NCBI RefSeq assembly: GCF_025460805.1
Contig: NZ_JAMXFJ010000030.1
Span: 1-46,158 of the forward strand
Direction of reading: 5' to 3'
From: Microvirga sesbaniae
GTDB taxonomy: Bacteria; Pseudomonadota; Alphaproteobacteria; Rhizobiales; Beijerinckiaceae
Length of the DNA: 46,158 bases
Under the pieces are notes generated by a model. That model saw nothing but the letters and a program-made list of their open reading frames with translations. It was not told where the DNA came from and made no database searches. A program made the position numbers and the translations under genes. Of the stretch, positions 26,239 through 34,727 are shown piece after piece (position 1 is the stretch's first letter; each line of letters starts with the position of its first letter).

Positions 26239-26718
26239 ATGATGGAAGAATCTTCCAATTCCGCTCTCGATCGCACCGATGTCAGGATCCTGCGGGCCCT
26301 TCAGGCCGATGGAAGGCTGACCAACGCCGAGCTCGCCGCGCGCGTGAACGTCAGTCCCGCGACCTGTCATCGGCGGACGCAGCGCCTGTTCGACGACGGG
26401 TTCATCACGGGCGTTCGGGCGGAGGTCGCGCCGTCCCTGGTCGGGCTGGGCACGCTCGTGATGGTCGGGGTCGTGCTCGACCGTTCGACGCCCGAGAGCT
26501 TTGCTGCCTTTGAGGGCGCGGTGCTCGGCATGAAGGATGTTCTCGACTGCAATCTGGTGGCGGGCGACTTCGACTACCTGTTGAAGATCCGTGTCCGTGA
26601 CATGGAGGATTTCAACACGCTGCACGGGCAGAAGCTGATCGCTCTGCCGGGTGTGCGCCAGACGCGAACCTTCTTCGTCATGAAGGCCGTCAAGGAGAAT
26701 GCTCATTTGCCGTTCTGA
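26239..26718 (+). CDS. acdR: Lrp/AsnC-family regulator of acdS
   Basis: This 159-residue Lrp/AsnC regulator has an N-terminal helix-turn-helix (LTNAELAARVNVSPATCHRR) and a C-terminal RAM domain with the VAGDFDYLLKIRVRDMEDF strand and the GVRQTRTFFVMK end. It is transcribed away from acdS from a shared 139-bp region. By analogy with other bacteria it would activate acdS in response to ACC under low leucine. The gene symbol rests on position and family. The start is ATG 26239; the adjacent ATG 26242 is equally possible. Confidence 0.85.
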   Translation: MMEESSNSALDRTDVRILRALQADGRLTNAELAARVNVSPATCHRRTQRLFDDGFITGVRAEVAPSLVGLGTLVMVGVVLDRSTPESFAAFEGAVLGMKDVLDCNLVAGDFDYLLKIRVRDMEDFNTLHGQKLIALPGVRQTRTFFVMKAVKENAHLPF

Positions 26719-26796
26719 GGGCGCGCGCACCGAGGTCCGATCGTCCGCGGAGTGGCTTCCGGCGCGAGGACCGCCATGGGGCGGCCGCGCCGTCGC

Positions 26797-27576
26797 TCAA
26801 GCGGTGGGAATGGTCCCACCGTCGATGACGTACTCGGTGCCGGTGATCGTCCCCGCGCGGTCCGAAGCCAGGAAGGCGATCAGGCTCGCCACCTCCTCGG
26901 GCGTCGAGGGCCGCCCGATTGGGATGCCGCCGAGCGAGCTCATGATGATGCGCTTGCCGCCCTCGTAATCGGTGCCCGCGTCCCGTGCCAGCCGCTCGGC
27001 CAGCCGCACCGACGCCTCGGTTTCGATCCAGCCCGGGGACACCCGCACCACGCGCACCCCCTTCGGCGAGACCTCCTTCGAGAGGCTCTTGCTGTAGGTC
27101 GAGAGAGCGGCCTTCGCGGCCGCATAGGCGGTCGTCGCCTCCGGCAGCGGCAGCTCCCGTTGGATGGACGTCACGTGGATGACGACTCCGCGACCCTGCT
27201 CGACCATCGCGGGCACGAGCGCGCGATCGAGCCGGACGGCCGCCATCAAGTTGAGATCGAGCTCCTTGGCCCATTCCGGGTCGCCCAGCGCCGCGAACCC
27301 GCCCGCCGGGGCGGAGGAGCCGCCCAGCATGTGGACCACGATATCGACCCCGCCCAGCCGTTCATGCGCTGCGGCCGCGAGGGCGGCGCAGCCCTCCGGG
27401 ATCGTGAGGTCGGCGGCGACGAACAGGGACTCGGAGAGGCCGTCCGGCCGGGAGCGCGCCGCCGTCAGGACCCGCGCGCCGAGTTCGCGGAACAGCGCCA
27501 CGGTGGCCGCGCCGGCGCCCCGCGTGCCGGAGGTGATGAGCGCTCTCTTCCCTTCGAGTGTGAGGAACCCGCTCAT
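26797..27576 (-). CDS. SDR-family oxidoreductase
   Basis: This 259-residue short-chain dehydrogenase/reductase uses NAD(P)H. The nucleotide motif is ITSGTRGAGAATV (residues 14-26), a variant of TGxxxGxG. The catalytic triad is Ser137, Tyr151 and Lys155 (TTAYAAAKAALS). The C-terminal TITGTEYVIDGGTIPTA is typical. Its ATG overlaps the stop of the upstream NTF2-like gene as ATGA, so the two are cotranscribed. A LysR gene is divergent upstream of the pair. The substrate is unknown. Confidence 0.92.
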   Translation of the reverse strand: MSGFLTLEGKRALITSGTRGAGAATVALFRELGARVLTAARSRPDGLSESLFVAADLTIPEGCAALAAAAHERLGGVDIVVHMLGGSSAPAGGFAALGDPEWAKELDLNLMAAVRLDRALVPAMVEQGRGVVIHVTSIQRELPLPEATTAYAAAKAALSTYSKSLSKEVSPKGVRVVRVSPGWIETEASVRLAERLARDAGTDYEGGKRIIMSSLGGIPIGRPSTPEEVASLIAFLASDRAGTITGTEYVIDGGTIPTA

Positions 27577-27896
27577 GCGCCGATCTCCAAACGCGCGATC
27601 CGGTCACCCTCGAGCCCGAACGCGAAGGTGAGCATCGCGGGACTGCCCGGGAATTGGCCGGTCACCCGGGCCCGGACGGTTCTGACGTCACCCTGCCCGG
27701 CGGCCTCGAGCGGCTCGATCACATGCCGATACTTGGCCTTCGCGCTGCGCCACCACAGGGAGATGGCCTGGTGCCCGGCATGGGTCCGGCCCTCGTCCGC
27801 CACCAGGGCGTCGGCCGCGAAGGCGTCGATCAGCGCGTCGCCGTCGCCTCGGCTGTCGGCGTCGAAATAGGTCTTGATCGGGAAAGGCAGGTCCAT
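27573..27896 (-). CDS. SnoaL/NTF2-like small protein
   Basis: This 107-residue protein has the cone-shaped NTF2-like fold pattern: IKTYFDADSRGDGDALIDAF, ADEGRTHAGHQAISLWW and a C-terminal strand FAFGLEGDRIARLEI. Members include polyketide cyclases, ketosteroid isomerase-like enzymes and non-enzymatic binders. It is the first gene of a two-gene unit with the SDR. A ribosome site (AAAGGAG) precedes the ATG at 27896. Function is not predictable beyond the fold; it may assist the SDR reaction. Confidence 0.85.
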   Translation of the reverse strand: MDLPFPIKTYFDADSRGDGDALIDAFAADALVADEGRTHAGHQAISLWWRSAKAKYRHVIEPLEAAGQGDVRTVRARVTGQFPGSPAMLTFAFGLEGDRIARLEIGA

Positions 27897-28001
27897 GGGG
27901 CTGCTCCTTTGGTGCGTGGGTGGTGTCCTGCTGATGTAGCCCTGGACACCTGCTCCGATAAGCGGGATAAACCTTGATGTGGTGTTTCGAAAATCAGGAC
28001 A

Positions 28002-28904
28002 ATGTACCGGCCAGGCTTGAACGATCTCGACGCGGTCGTCGCGGTCGCCCGCAAGGCCTCGTTCCGGGCCGCGGCGCTCGAACTGGGGATGTCGACGACC
28101 GCGCTCAGCAACGCCGTCGGCAAGCTTGAGGCCGACCTTGGCATCCGCCTGTTCAACCGGACGACGCGCAGCGTCTCCCTCACCGACGCGGGACGCCTGT
28201 TCATCGAACAGGTCGCCCCGGCCCTGCAGGATATTCACGGCGCCATGGAGGCGGTGCGGTTGCATCAGGCGACGCCGTCAGGCACGCTGCGCATCAACGC
28301 CTTCGCCATGGCGGCGCGCGAGATCCTCTCGCCGCTGGTGCTGGAGTTCCTGCGCCGCCACCCGAAGGTGCATGTCGATCTCGTCACCGAAGGGCGACTG
28401 GTCGACATCGTGGCCGAAGGCTTCGATCTCGGCGTGCGGGTCGCCGACCTGGTGCCCAGCGACATGATCGCGGTTTCGCTCGGGCGGCCGCAGCGCTATG
28501 CCGTCGTCGGCGCGCCGGCCTACATTGAGCGGCACGGGAAGCCGCAGGTTCCCCCTGACCTCCTCCGTCACCCGTGCATCCGTGTTCGCCTGCCCAACGG
28601 CGCCCTGTACCGATGGGAGTCCGAGAAAGGCGGCCAGAGGGTGCAGGTCGACGTGACCGGCCCGATCACCTTGGACGAAGCCAGCCTGGCCCGGACGGCC
28701 GTTCTCGAGGGCATCGGGTTCGGCTTCTTCATGGAACGGAACGTGCATGCCGAGATCGAGGCCGGACGGCTCATTCGCGTGCTGGAAGACTGGACGCCGC
28801 CTTTCGGCGGGCTCTGTCTCTACTATCCCGGGCGGCGCAATCCCTCGGCGGCCCTGAAGGCCTTTATCAGCCTAGCCCGCGAACTCAGTGCAACGTCAGG
28901 ATAA
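28002..28904 (+). CDS. LysR-family transcriptional regulator
   Basis: This 300-residue LysR regulator starts LNDLDAVVAVARKASFRAAA with recognition helix STTALSNAVGKLEADLGIRL, followed by FNRTTRSVSLTDAGRLF. The ligand domain shows GTLRINAFAMAAREILSPLV and GFDLGVRVADLVPSDM, the CrgA/AaeR-like subgroup that often controls a divergent SDR or reductase gene. It is divergent from the NTF2/SDR pair with 105 bp between starts, so it likely regulates it. The C-terminus is complete. Confidence 0.93.
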   Translation: MYRPGLNDLDAVVAVARKASFRAAALELGMSTTALSNAVGKLEADLGIRLFNRTTRSVSLTDAGRLFIEQVAPALQDIHGAMEAVRLHQATPSGTLRINAFAMAAREILSPLVLEFLRRHPKVHVDLVTEGRLVDIVAEGFDLGVRVADLVPSDMIAVSLGRPQRYAVVGAPAYIERHGKPQVPPDLLRHPCIRVRLPNGALYRWESEKGGQRVQVDVTGPITLDEASLARTAVLEGIGFGFFMERNVHAEIEAGRLIRVLEDWTPPFGGLCLYYPGRRNPSAALKAFISLARELSATSG

Positions 28905-28925
28905 TGATCACCCACGCCAAAGTTG

Positions 28926-29363
28926 TTAGGCCGTCTTCATATGGATCAGCAGGAACGAGCGACCGCTTCCATCGCGTTCGGATCGACCGAGTTCCTGAAA
29001 ATCGAGCCTTCTATAGAAGGCACGCGCACCCTCGTTTTGCTCATTAACATCGACTGTGAGAGCGCCTTCTCTTTCGCGAGCATACTGAACGAGCAGACGA
29101 CCAATCCCTTTCCCATGCTGCCCTGGGGCGACAAACAAAGCATCGATCATGGCTCCTGTCATACCCATAAAGGCTACAGGAGCATCCGAGGTGTCAACTG
29201 CAACCCAGAACTCTGCATGGGGAAGTTAATCGTTGCGCACGAGGTTCGCATAAAACTCTATGTCGGCCTTACTCAGGAAGGCGTGAGTGGCCTGGACTGC
29301 TGAGTGCCAGATACTGAATAAGGTATCGAGGTCGCTGGCGCGGGACTGGCGAACAGTGAACAT
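28926..29363 (-). pseudogene. GNAT acetyltransferase with internal stop codon
   Basis: Read leftwards from ATG 29363 the frame encodes a full-length 145-codon GNAT acetyltransferase: MFTVRQSRASDLDTLFSIWH, THAFLSKADIEFYANLVRND, then TAA at 29226-29228 (codon 46), then LPHAEFWVAVDTSDAPVAFM. The acetyl-CoA site FVAPGQHGKGIGRLLVQYA and the C-terminal NEGARAFYRRLDFQELGRSE follow. Related proteins have a residue such as Tyr at the stop position, so a single base change (TAC or TAT to TAA) made the stop. An 80-residue C-terminal piece could still start at 29168. No other lesion is visible, so the mutation is recent or a sequencing error. Confidence 0.8.
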
Positions 29364-29629
29364 GGGTGGTTCGATAGACAAAACATTCCCTCATTCAATC
29401 CGGGCACCTAGCTCTTTAAGCGAGCCATATATCCGATAACGAGGCGGTATGGCATGCAAGAGCCTGCTCGGGGTCAAGGAGTAACGAACAGCGAATGAAA
29501 TGAAAGTCTGCTCAGCGCTTCACGAGACGACCAAAGCGTTTTTTCCACGTCTGCCAGGAGTTGGCCTTTCCGGGGCCCAGGGTGAACCGGCCTTCAATTG
29601 CAGAGGCCACAACCGTCGCACCACCGCTC
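29364..29629. other. Intergenic stretch, no supported gene
   Basis: About 265 bp lie between two broken genes. Nothing recognisable was found in any frame. Confidence 0.4.
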
Positions 29630-30123
29630 TTACATTGTGCGGTCGAGTTCCTCGACCACAGCCGAGAAAGCCTGAGCACTCTCCTGCGGCCAAAGATGAC
29701 CGACACCCGGTACTTCCACGTGCCGGGCATGACGAATGCACCGTGCGGCAGCGCGTGACGGGATGGCGAAGACGGGTCTTGTCAACCTCCCGTGGACAAC
29801 TGAGACCGGCATTCTCAATGTCGCGAGATCCTCACATGTGATGCTCGGTGGCGGCTCCTGAGCCATCAGGCGCGGCAGCGAGTGAAGGTTATCGCGGATG
29901 ATCGCCTGGTACCCCCGGCTTTGGCGGTCTAAATAGCCCTCCCCACCGGAGCCGTCGATCATCAGGCGAGCGGCTTCTTCCATGTCGCCATTGTTTACGG
30001 CGGTGGCAATCGGTCCGTAGATGGCTTGGGCATCCCGGCCGAAGGCGGCCAGTTCCTCCGGAGCGGTGACATAACTCGGCACGCCCGGCTCGTAGACCAT
30101 TACACGGCGGAACAGGTCCGGCC
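29630..30123 (-). pseudogene. Alpha/beta hydrolase, N-terminus removed by IS6
   Basis: About 160 C-terminal residues of an alpha/beta hydrolase start PDLFRRVMVYEPGVPSYV exactly where the IS6 repeat ends. They include the cap helices, the strand MPVSVVHGRLTRPVF and the base histidine in VPGVGHLWPQES, ending naturally at 29630. The oxyanion hole and nucleophile serine, which belong to the missing first half, are gone. The sequence beyond the right end of the IS (30945 on) does not supply them, so the element's arrival was linked to a deletion or rearrangement. Confidence 0.75.
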
Positions 30124-30944
30124 GGTACTGTCAAGTTGACGTAAACAGACGAAGCTATCGCTGGGGCAGTCATCACGCCAGCCCACATCAGTCGACGAGG
30201 GCAATACCAGTCGACTCGCGCCACGTAGCGAAGGCACGATCGCGAGCAGCGCGGTACTCACTGGCCGTGAGGCAATGGCGGCGGAGTTGGAAGTGGTTGT
30301 GGATCGGAGTGTGAGTGGCGAGAAATTGCTGGGCCTGCCGGACTGATTTGAACCGCCGCATGTGGCGCTCTCGTCTTCGGGTGGATTGGTGCGACACCTC
30401 ACAGCGGTTGTTGAGATACCGGCTCTGCCGATGCTCAACACCCGGCAGGACCTCACGTTTCGCCGCACCATAGGATCCGAGTTTATCCGTCACGATGACC
30501 CTCGGCACGTAGCACAAGCCCTTCAGCAGCTTGCGAAAGAACCGCTTGGCCGCCTTCGTGTTCCGGCGGCTCTGGACCATCACGTCGAGCACGTTGCCAT
30601 GCTGGTCAACAGCCCGCCAGAGGTAGTGCAGTTTGCCGCGGATGCGGACGAACACTTCATCCAGAAACCATTTGTTGCCGGGTTGCGGCCGACGGCGCTT
30701 CAGGGTCTTGGCGTAGGTTCGTCCGAAACGCAGGCCCCACGCGCGGATGGTCTCGTAGCTGACCACGATGCCTCGCGCCGCCAGGATCAGCTCGACCTCC
30801 CGCAAGCTCAGACTGAAGCAGTGATACAACCAGACGGCTTGGTGATGATCTCGGCCGGGAAGCCGTAGCCGCGGTACGGGTTAGACGTCGTGCTCATGCC
30901 CAGACCCTGTCACAGACCCGATCTCTGGCCAACTTGACAGTACC
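30124..30944 (-). mobile_element. IS6-family insertion sequence (second type)
   Basis: An 821-bp element has perfect 15-bp inverted repeats, GGTACTGTCAAGTTG at 30124-30138 and the complement at 30930-30944. The neighbouring 8 bp on the left (GTCCGGCC) and right (CTCCCGCT) do not match, so there is no target duplication; this end pair probably comes from recombination or an adjacent deletion. It differs from the IS6 copy at 2296-3098 in both repeats and transposase. Confidence 0.88.
30188..30897 (-). pseudogene. IS6-family transposase, frameshifted near the start
   Basis: Starting at ATG 30897 the frame reads TTSNPYRGYGFPAEIIT and then loses register. The continuation (VWLYHCFSLSLREVELILAA onward) is in another frame, as though one base had been lost from a run at about 30838-30843. 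From there 213 residues of normal IS6 transposase follow, with the catalytic Asp in FLDEVFVRIRG, Asp in VTDKLGSYG and Glu in NRCEVSHQSTRRRE. The product would be inactive unless the shift is programmed, which IS6 elements do not usually need. It is probably an immobile copy. Confidence 0.8.
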
Positions 30945-31244
30945 CTCCCGCTCCACCCCCCTCAGGCTGCGGACGCGGTGGAATCGCCTCATGGTACTCG
31001 GCGAACCCATCAGCCGGCTCGGTGGTAGCTTAAACCCGCTGAGCGACAGCAGGCGGCAGCCTCGCTGGTGGTATCGGGCGCGTGTCATGCTTGGTCTTGA
31101 GGAAGCGCCCGTTCCAGTGCGCAACAAGGCGCCGAGGTGACTGTCAGCAGTGCTGACGGTTAAATAAGAGCCGGAAGGATGTAAGCGGAGCCCATGCTCC
31201 TCCCAGCTCCCAAGCTGCTGGATTCAAAACACAAAGCTCAATTT

Positions 31245-31260
31245 GTTAGGTTCGGTTATG
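31245..31260 (-). promoter_or_regulatory. Putative operator, 16-bp direct repeat, copy 1
   Basis: The plus strand reads GTTAGGTTCGGTTATG, whose complement CATAACCGAACCTAAC matches the consensus CMTAACAAAACMTAAC at 14 of 16 positions. It lies 130 bp upstream of the Rieske gene. Confidence 0.55.
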
Positions 31261-31341
31261 CTCGCATCGCTTCCTAACGACTAGATCTTAAGAATAAATA
31301 ACTCCTAACTTGCGCATGTGTTTGCTTTTTGATAGGGTTTA

Positions 31342-31357
31342 CCTAACAAAACATAAC
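31342..31357 (+). promoter_or_regulatory. Putative operator, 16-bp direct repeat, copy 2
   Basis: CCTAACAAAACATAAC is an exact match to the consensus, two CMTAAC half-sites starting 10 bp apart. It lies 30 bp before the Rieske start codon, where a bound repressor would block transcription. Confidence 0.65.
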
Positions 31358-31387
31358 AACGCTTAAGGCGGCGTGGAGGAAACATCG

Positions 31388-31801
31388 GTGAGTAAGCACG
31401 TCGTGGCTCCCGTCACGGAATTTTTGGACGGAACCCACAGGCTGGTCCACATCAACGGTCGGACGATCGCCGTCTTCAACATCGACGGCGAGTTCTTTGG
31501 GATTGCCAACGCGTGCCCGCATCAGGGAGGCAGCCTTTGCGACGGCCATCTCGGCAGCCTCGTCACCTCCGACTCTCCCGGGCAATACCGCCTCGAGAGA
31601 AAAGGCGAAATCCTCCGCTGCCCCTGGCACGGTTGGGAATTCGACATCCGGTCAGGCCAGTCCTGGTGCGACCCAAAGAGGATCCGTACCCGGAGCTACC
31701 AGGTCGACGTGAAAGAGGGCTTTGAACTAGTGAAGGGGCCCTATGTCGCCGACACGTTTACGGTGTCGGTCGAAGACCGATATGTCGTCATCGAGGCTTG
31801 A
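31388..31801 (+). CDS. Rieske [2Fe-2S] ferredoxin-like protein
   Basis: This 137-residue protein has one Rieske domain. Cluster ligands are Cys43 and His45 (NACPHQGGSL) and Cys78 and His81 (RCPWHGWEF), the CxH...CxxH pattern. It has no catalytic iron domain, so it is an electron-transfer ferredoxin or a subunit rather than an oxygenase. The GTG at 31388 is chosen because GGAGG sits eight bases upstream; a GTG at 31373 is less likely. It is the first gene of an eight-gene operon that ends with a matching PDR-type reductase, so the two probably form an electron chain. No oxygenase is encoded in the window. Confidence 0.88.
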   Translation: MSKHVVAPVTEFLDGTHRLVHINGRTIAVFNIDGEFFGIANACPHQGGSLCDGHLGSLVTSDSPGQYRLERKGEILRCPWHGWEFDIRSGQSWCDPKRIRTRSYQVDVKEGFELVKGPYVADTFTVSVEDRYVVIEA

Positions 31802-31826
31802 AGCCACAAACAGGCAGGAGATTGCC

Positions 31827-32780
31827 TTGGACCAACGCGTCAGTTCCTACGTGCTCGATGTGCCTGAGAGGGACTTGAGAAAGTCCACCAGCAAGCGTTT
31901 CGGAAGCACATTGTCGTCTTGGGTCGACAGACACTTTGCCGTCCTGACGGTCATGCCGACGCTGACCGTCACGATTCTCGTCTTCGGCCTGCCTCTGGTC
32001 CTCTCCCTGATATTGAGCTTTCAGGGTTGGAACGCACAGCAAAGCCTGTTCGGCGGCCGCTTCGTTGGATTTGCCAACTATATCGATCTTTTCAGCGATC
32101 CCCAGTTCACCCAGGCCCTGTGGCTCACCATCGCCTACACGGTGATCACTGTCTTCCTGGAGCTGGCGATCGGATTGGGAGTGGCACTCCTGCTCAACAA
32201 GGATGTTCCCTTCGTCAAGGCGTTCCGCACCGCTCTGATCGTTCCGATGATGATCACGCCGATCGTCGCGTCAATGTGCTGGAAGCTGTTGCTCGATCCG
32301 AATTACGGTATCGTCGATTACTTCATCGGCAGCCCGCTCCTCTGGCTCGGCGATCCGACGTTGGCGAGGATTTCCGTCGGGTTCGTGAATGTGTGGCAGA
32401 ATGCTCCATATGTTGCGATCCTGCTCCTGGCTGGCCTGCGGTCCCTACCATCCGAACCCATCGAGGCCGCGGCTATCGACGGTGCCACCCGCTTCCAGAT
32501 CTTCCGGCATGTGACTTTCCCGCTTCTCACCCCGTACATCGTTGTCGCCCTGCTGCTGCGGACCATCTTTGAATTCCGCACATTCGATAATGTCTGGGTC
32601 ATGACGGGCGGCGGCCCCGCCGATGCCACGAAGCTTCTGTCGGTCTACACCTTCATGACGTCCTTCTTTGCCTTCGATATGAGCCTCGGCGCTGCCGCAT
32701 CGTGGATCATGTTGCTCATCGTCTTCGTCTTCTGCGTCCTCTTCGTCGCAGCATCCCGTCGCAAGGAGAACGCCCTATGA
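31827..32780 (+). CDS. Sugar ABC transporter permease, MalF/UgpA type
   Basis: This 317-residue inner-membrane permease of the CUT1 group has about six transmembrane helices. The first is LTVTILVFGLPLVLSLILSF. The cytoplasmic EAA loop that contacts the ATPase is IEAAAIDGATRFQIFRHV. The start is the TTG at 31827 with GGAG seven bases upstream. The frame stays open further upstream, but that part overlaps the Rieske gene. The gene couples by ATGA overlap to the second permease. It should work with the binding protein at 38496-39839 and the ATPase at 45807. Confidence 0.92.
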   Translation: MDQRVSSYVLDVPERDLRKSTSKRFGSTLSSWVDRHFAVLTVMPTLTVTILVFGLPLVLSLILSFQGWNAQQSLFGGRFVGFANYIDLFSDPQFTQALWLTIAYTVITVFLELAIGLGVALLLNKDVPFVKAFRTALIVPMMITPIVASMCWKLLLDPNYGIVDYFIGSPLLWLGDPTLARISVGFVNVWQNAPYVAILLLAGLRSLPSEPIEAAAIDGATRFQIFRHVTFPLLTPYIVVALLLRTIFEFRTFDNVWVMTGGGPADATKLLSVYTFMTSFFAFDMSLGAAASWIMLLIVFVFCVLFVAASRRKENAL

Positions 32781-33619
32781 GCGTCGCAACGAGCCGCCGG
32801 AAACGCCTCATCGGCATCAGCCTTACTTATTTCGGGCTGATCATGCTGCTGGTCGTTTTCATTGGACCGCTCCTGTGGGTCCTCGGATTGTCACTCAAGA
32901 CCCGCGCGCAGATCTTCGTCACCCCGCCGGTTCTGGTCTGGGCGCCGACATTCGAGCACTACGCCAGAGTTTTGACGCAGGCTGATTTCATCGCGTCCTT
33001 CATGAACAGCCTGACCGTGACGTCGGCATCGGTTGCCCTGTCCCTGGTGATCGGCGTCCCGGCCTCCTATGTCTTCGCACGGTTCCGGTTCTTCGGCAGC
33101 GGCGCAATGTTCTATACTCTGCTCCTCATGCGGATGCTTCCACCTGTGGCCATCCTGCTGCCGATCTTCATCCTGTTCACCCGCCTTGGATTGGCCAACA
33201 GCCGGATCGGCCTGATCATTGCCTATACGACGTTCAGTCTTCCCCTCATTGTGTGGATCATGCGCGACTTCTTCGAAGGATTGCCGAACGAGCTCGAAGA
33301 AGCCGCCTATATCGACGGAGCTTCGCGCATGACGACGTTCTTGCGCATCGTGCTCCCTCTTGCGCGGCCCGGCATCGTCACCGCATCCATTCTGTGCCTG
33401 CTTCTCGCCTGGAACGACTTCATTTTCGCGGCCATCCTGACCAACAACGCCACACGCACGTTGCCCGTTCTCATGGCGACCTATGCAGGGGCGGAGACGG
33501 GGACGGATTGGGGATCGATGACGGCCTCGGGTGTACTCGTGGTCATCCCGGTGATCATCTTCTCCCTTATGGTGCAGCGCCATCTGGTGGCGGGCCTCTC
33601 GGCCGGCAGCGTGAAATAG
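32777..33619 (+). CDS. Sugar ABC transporter permease, MalG/UgpE type
   Basis: This 280-residue second permease of the CUT1 importer has six transmembrane helices, for example YFGLIMLLVVFIGPLLWVL and LIIAYTTFSLPLIVWIM. The EAA loop is LEEAAYIDGASRMTTFLRI. The start ATG at 32777 overlaps the stop of the first permease by 4 bases. The protein is complete, ending SAGSVK as MalG-like proteins often do with a short positively charged tail. It is the inner-membrane partner of the permease encoded just before it. Confidence 0.93.
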   Translation: MSVATSRRKRLIGISLTYFGLIMLLVVFIGPLLWVLGLSLKTRAQIFVTPPVLVWAPTFEHYARVLTQADFIASFMNSLTVTSASVALSLVIGVPASYVFARFRFFGSGAMFYTLLLMRMLPPVAILLPIFILFTRLGLANSRIGLIIAYTTFSLPLIVWIMRDFFEGLPNELEEAAYIDGASRMTTFLRIVLPLARPGIVTASILCLLLAWNDFIFAAILTNNATRTLPVLMATYAGAETGTDWGSMTASGVLVVIPVIIFSLMVQRHLVAGLSAGSVK

Positions 33620-33653
33620 GCTGGCGCTCACGACGCCGGCGAAGGAGCCCGAG

Positions 33654-34727
33654 ATGCATGCTACACTGACATCGGGTGCGATCGATTGCGATCTTCATCC
33701 GGCCGTGCCGACCATCAAGGCTCTGATGCCCTATTTGGAAGAGCATTGGCAGGATGCGTTCATCGCACGCGGCATCGATCACTTCAATCCGATGAGCTAC
33801 CCGCCCAATGCTCCGCTGACCTGCCGACCGGATTGGAGGGAACCCGGTGTCTTTCCGGGCAGTGACTTAACGGCCCTGCAGAAGAACGCCCTTGACGCCT
33901 TCGGCACGCGCTATGCGATCTGCAACACCGTCTATGGCGGGCAGATCGCCACGAGCGAAACCATGGGGGCCGCCATGTGCCAGGCGGTCAACGACTGGAT
34001 CAGGGCCGAATGGCTCGACCGAGATCACCGCCTGCGGGCGTCGATTGTCGTTCCCCCGCAGGATCCCGCCGCGGCCGTGGAGGAGATCGAGCGTTGCGCG
34101 GTCGATCAACGCTTCGTCCAGATCATGCTTCCCGTCGGCGTCGAGATGATGCTGGGGCGCAAGTTCTACTGGCCGATCTACGAGGCCGCTCAGCGGCACA
34201 ATCTCCCGGTCGGGCTCCATGCCGGCCTGATGTACCGCTTCGCCCCGACTTCGACCGGCTGGCCGTCGCACTATCTGCAGGACTACGCGAGCATCACGCA
34301 GACATTCGAGGACCAGCTGCTGAGCCTCGTCTCACAGGGCGTGTTCTCCAAATTCGAGGATCTGACGGTGGTCCTGATCGAATCCGGTGTCACATGGCTT
34401 CCGGGCTTTCTCTGGCGCGCGGTGAAAACCTGGCGCGGAGTGCGTCCCGAAGTTCCGTGGGTGAAGGAGTCTCCTGCCGAGACCATCCGCCGACACGTCC
34501 GGCTCACGGCGCAGCCCATCGATGCGCCGGCCGATGGCGCTCAGCTCGGGCGGATCATGGATCAGATCGGAAGCGACGATATGCTGCTTTTCGCAACCGA
34601 TTTTCCCCATTGGCAATTCGACGGCCGCGAGGTCCTGCCCCCGGGACTCCCGGACCGGCTGGTCGAGAAGATCATGATCGAGAACCCGTTGAGAACGTAC
34701 ACCCGGCTGGAGGGGACAGTTCAATGA
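33654..34727 (+). CDS. Amidohydrolase-family enzyme (ACMSD-like), copy 1
   Basis: This 357-residue TIM-barrel metallohydrolase is of the amidohydrolase 2 group, whose members include decarboxylases and lactonases acting on carboxylated rings. Metal or substrate residues appear as DCDLHP (residues 11-16), the strand VGLHAGLMYRF, ESGVTWLP and the catalytic Asp in FATDFPHWQFD. It stops within the ATGA that starts its paralogue, so the pair is translationally coupled. A lactone-opening or decarboxylation step in the pathway is plausible but not proven by the sequence. Confidence 0.85.
   Translation: MHATLTSGAIDCDLHPAVPTIKALMPYLEEHWQDAFIARGIDHFNPMSYPPNAPLTCRPDWREPGVFPGSDLTALQKNALDAFGTRYAICNTVYGGQIATSETMGAAMCQAVNDWIRAEWLDRDHRLRASIVVPPQDPAAAVEEIERCAVDQRFVQIMLPVGVEMMLGRKFYWPIYEAAQRHNLPVGLHAGLMYRFAPTSTGWPSHYLQDYASITQTFEDQLLSLVSQGVFSKFEDLTVVLIESGVTWLPGFLWRAVKTWRGVRPEVPWVKESPAETIRRHVRLTAQPIDAPADGAQLGRIMDQIGSDDMLLFATDFPHWQFDGREVLPPGLPDRLVEKIMIENPLRTYTRLEGTVQ

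Larger units (their letters stand above)
30945..31387. other. Intergenic region: IS-flank debris and catabolic operon control region
   Basis: The left half (30945-31140) is unrecognised sequence beside the IS6 element. The right half is AT-rich and has five copies or half-copies of a CCTAAC motif, two of them as the full 16-bp repeat listed separately. A possible -35/-10 pair, TTGCGC (31310) and TAGGGT (31333) spaced 17 bases, would place the start of transcription at the second 16-bp site. Confidence 0.5.

Noticed and set aside
26752..27870. 372-codon plus-strand open frame over the SDR/NTF2 pair
   Set aside because: It lies antisense to two clear genes and has no family pattern.
30116..30952. 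Target-site duplication flanking the second IS6 element
   Set aside because: The 8 bp on the two sides (GTCCGGCC and CTCCCGCT) do not match.
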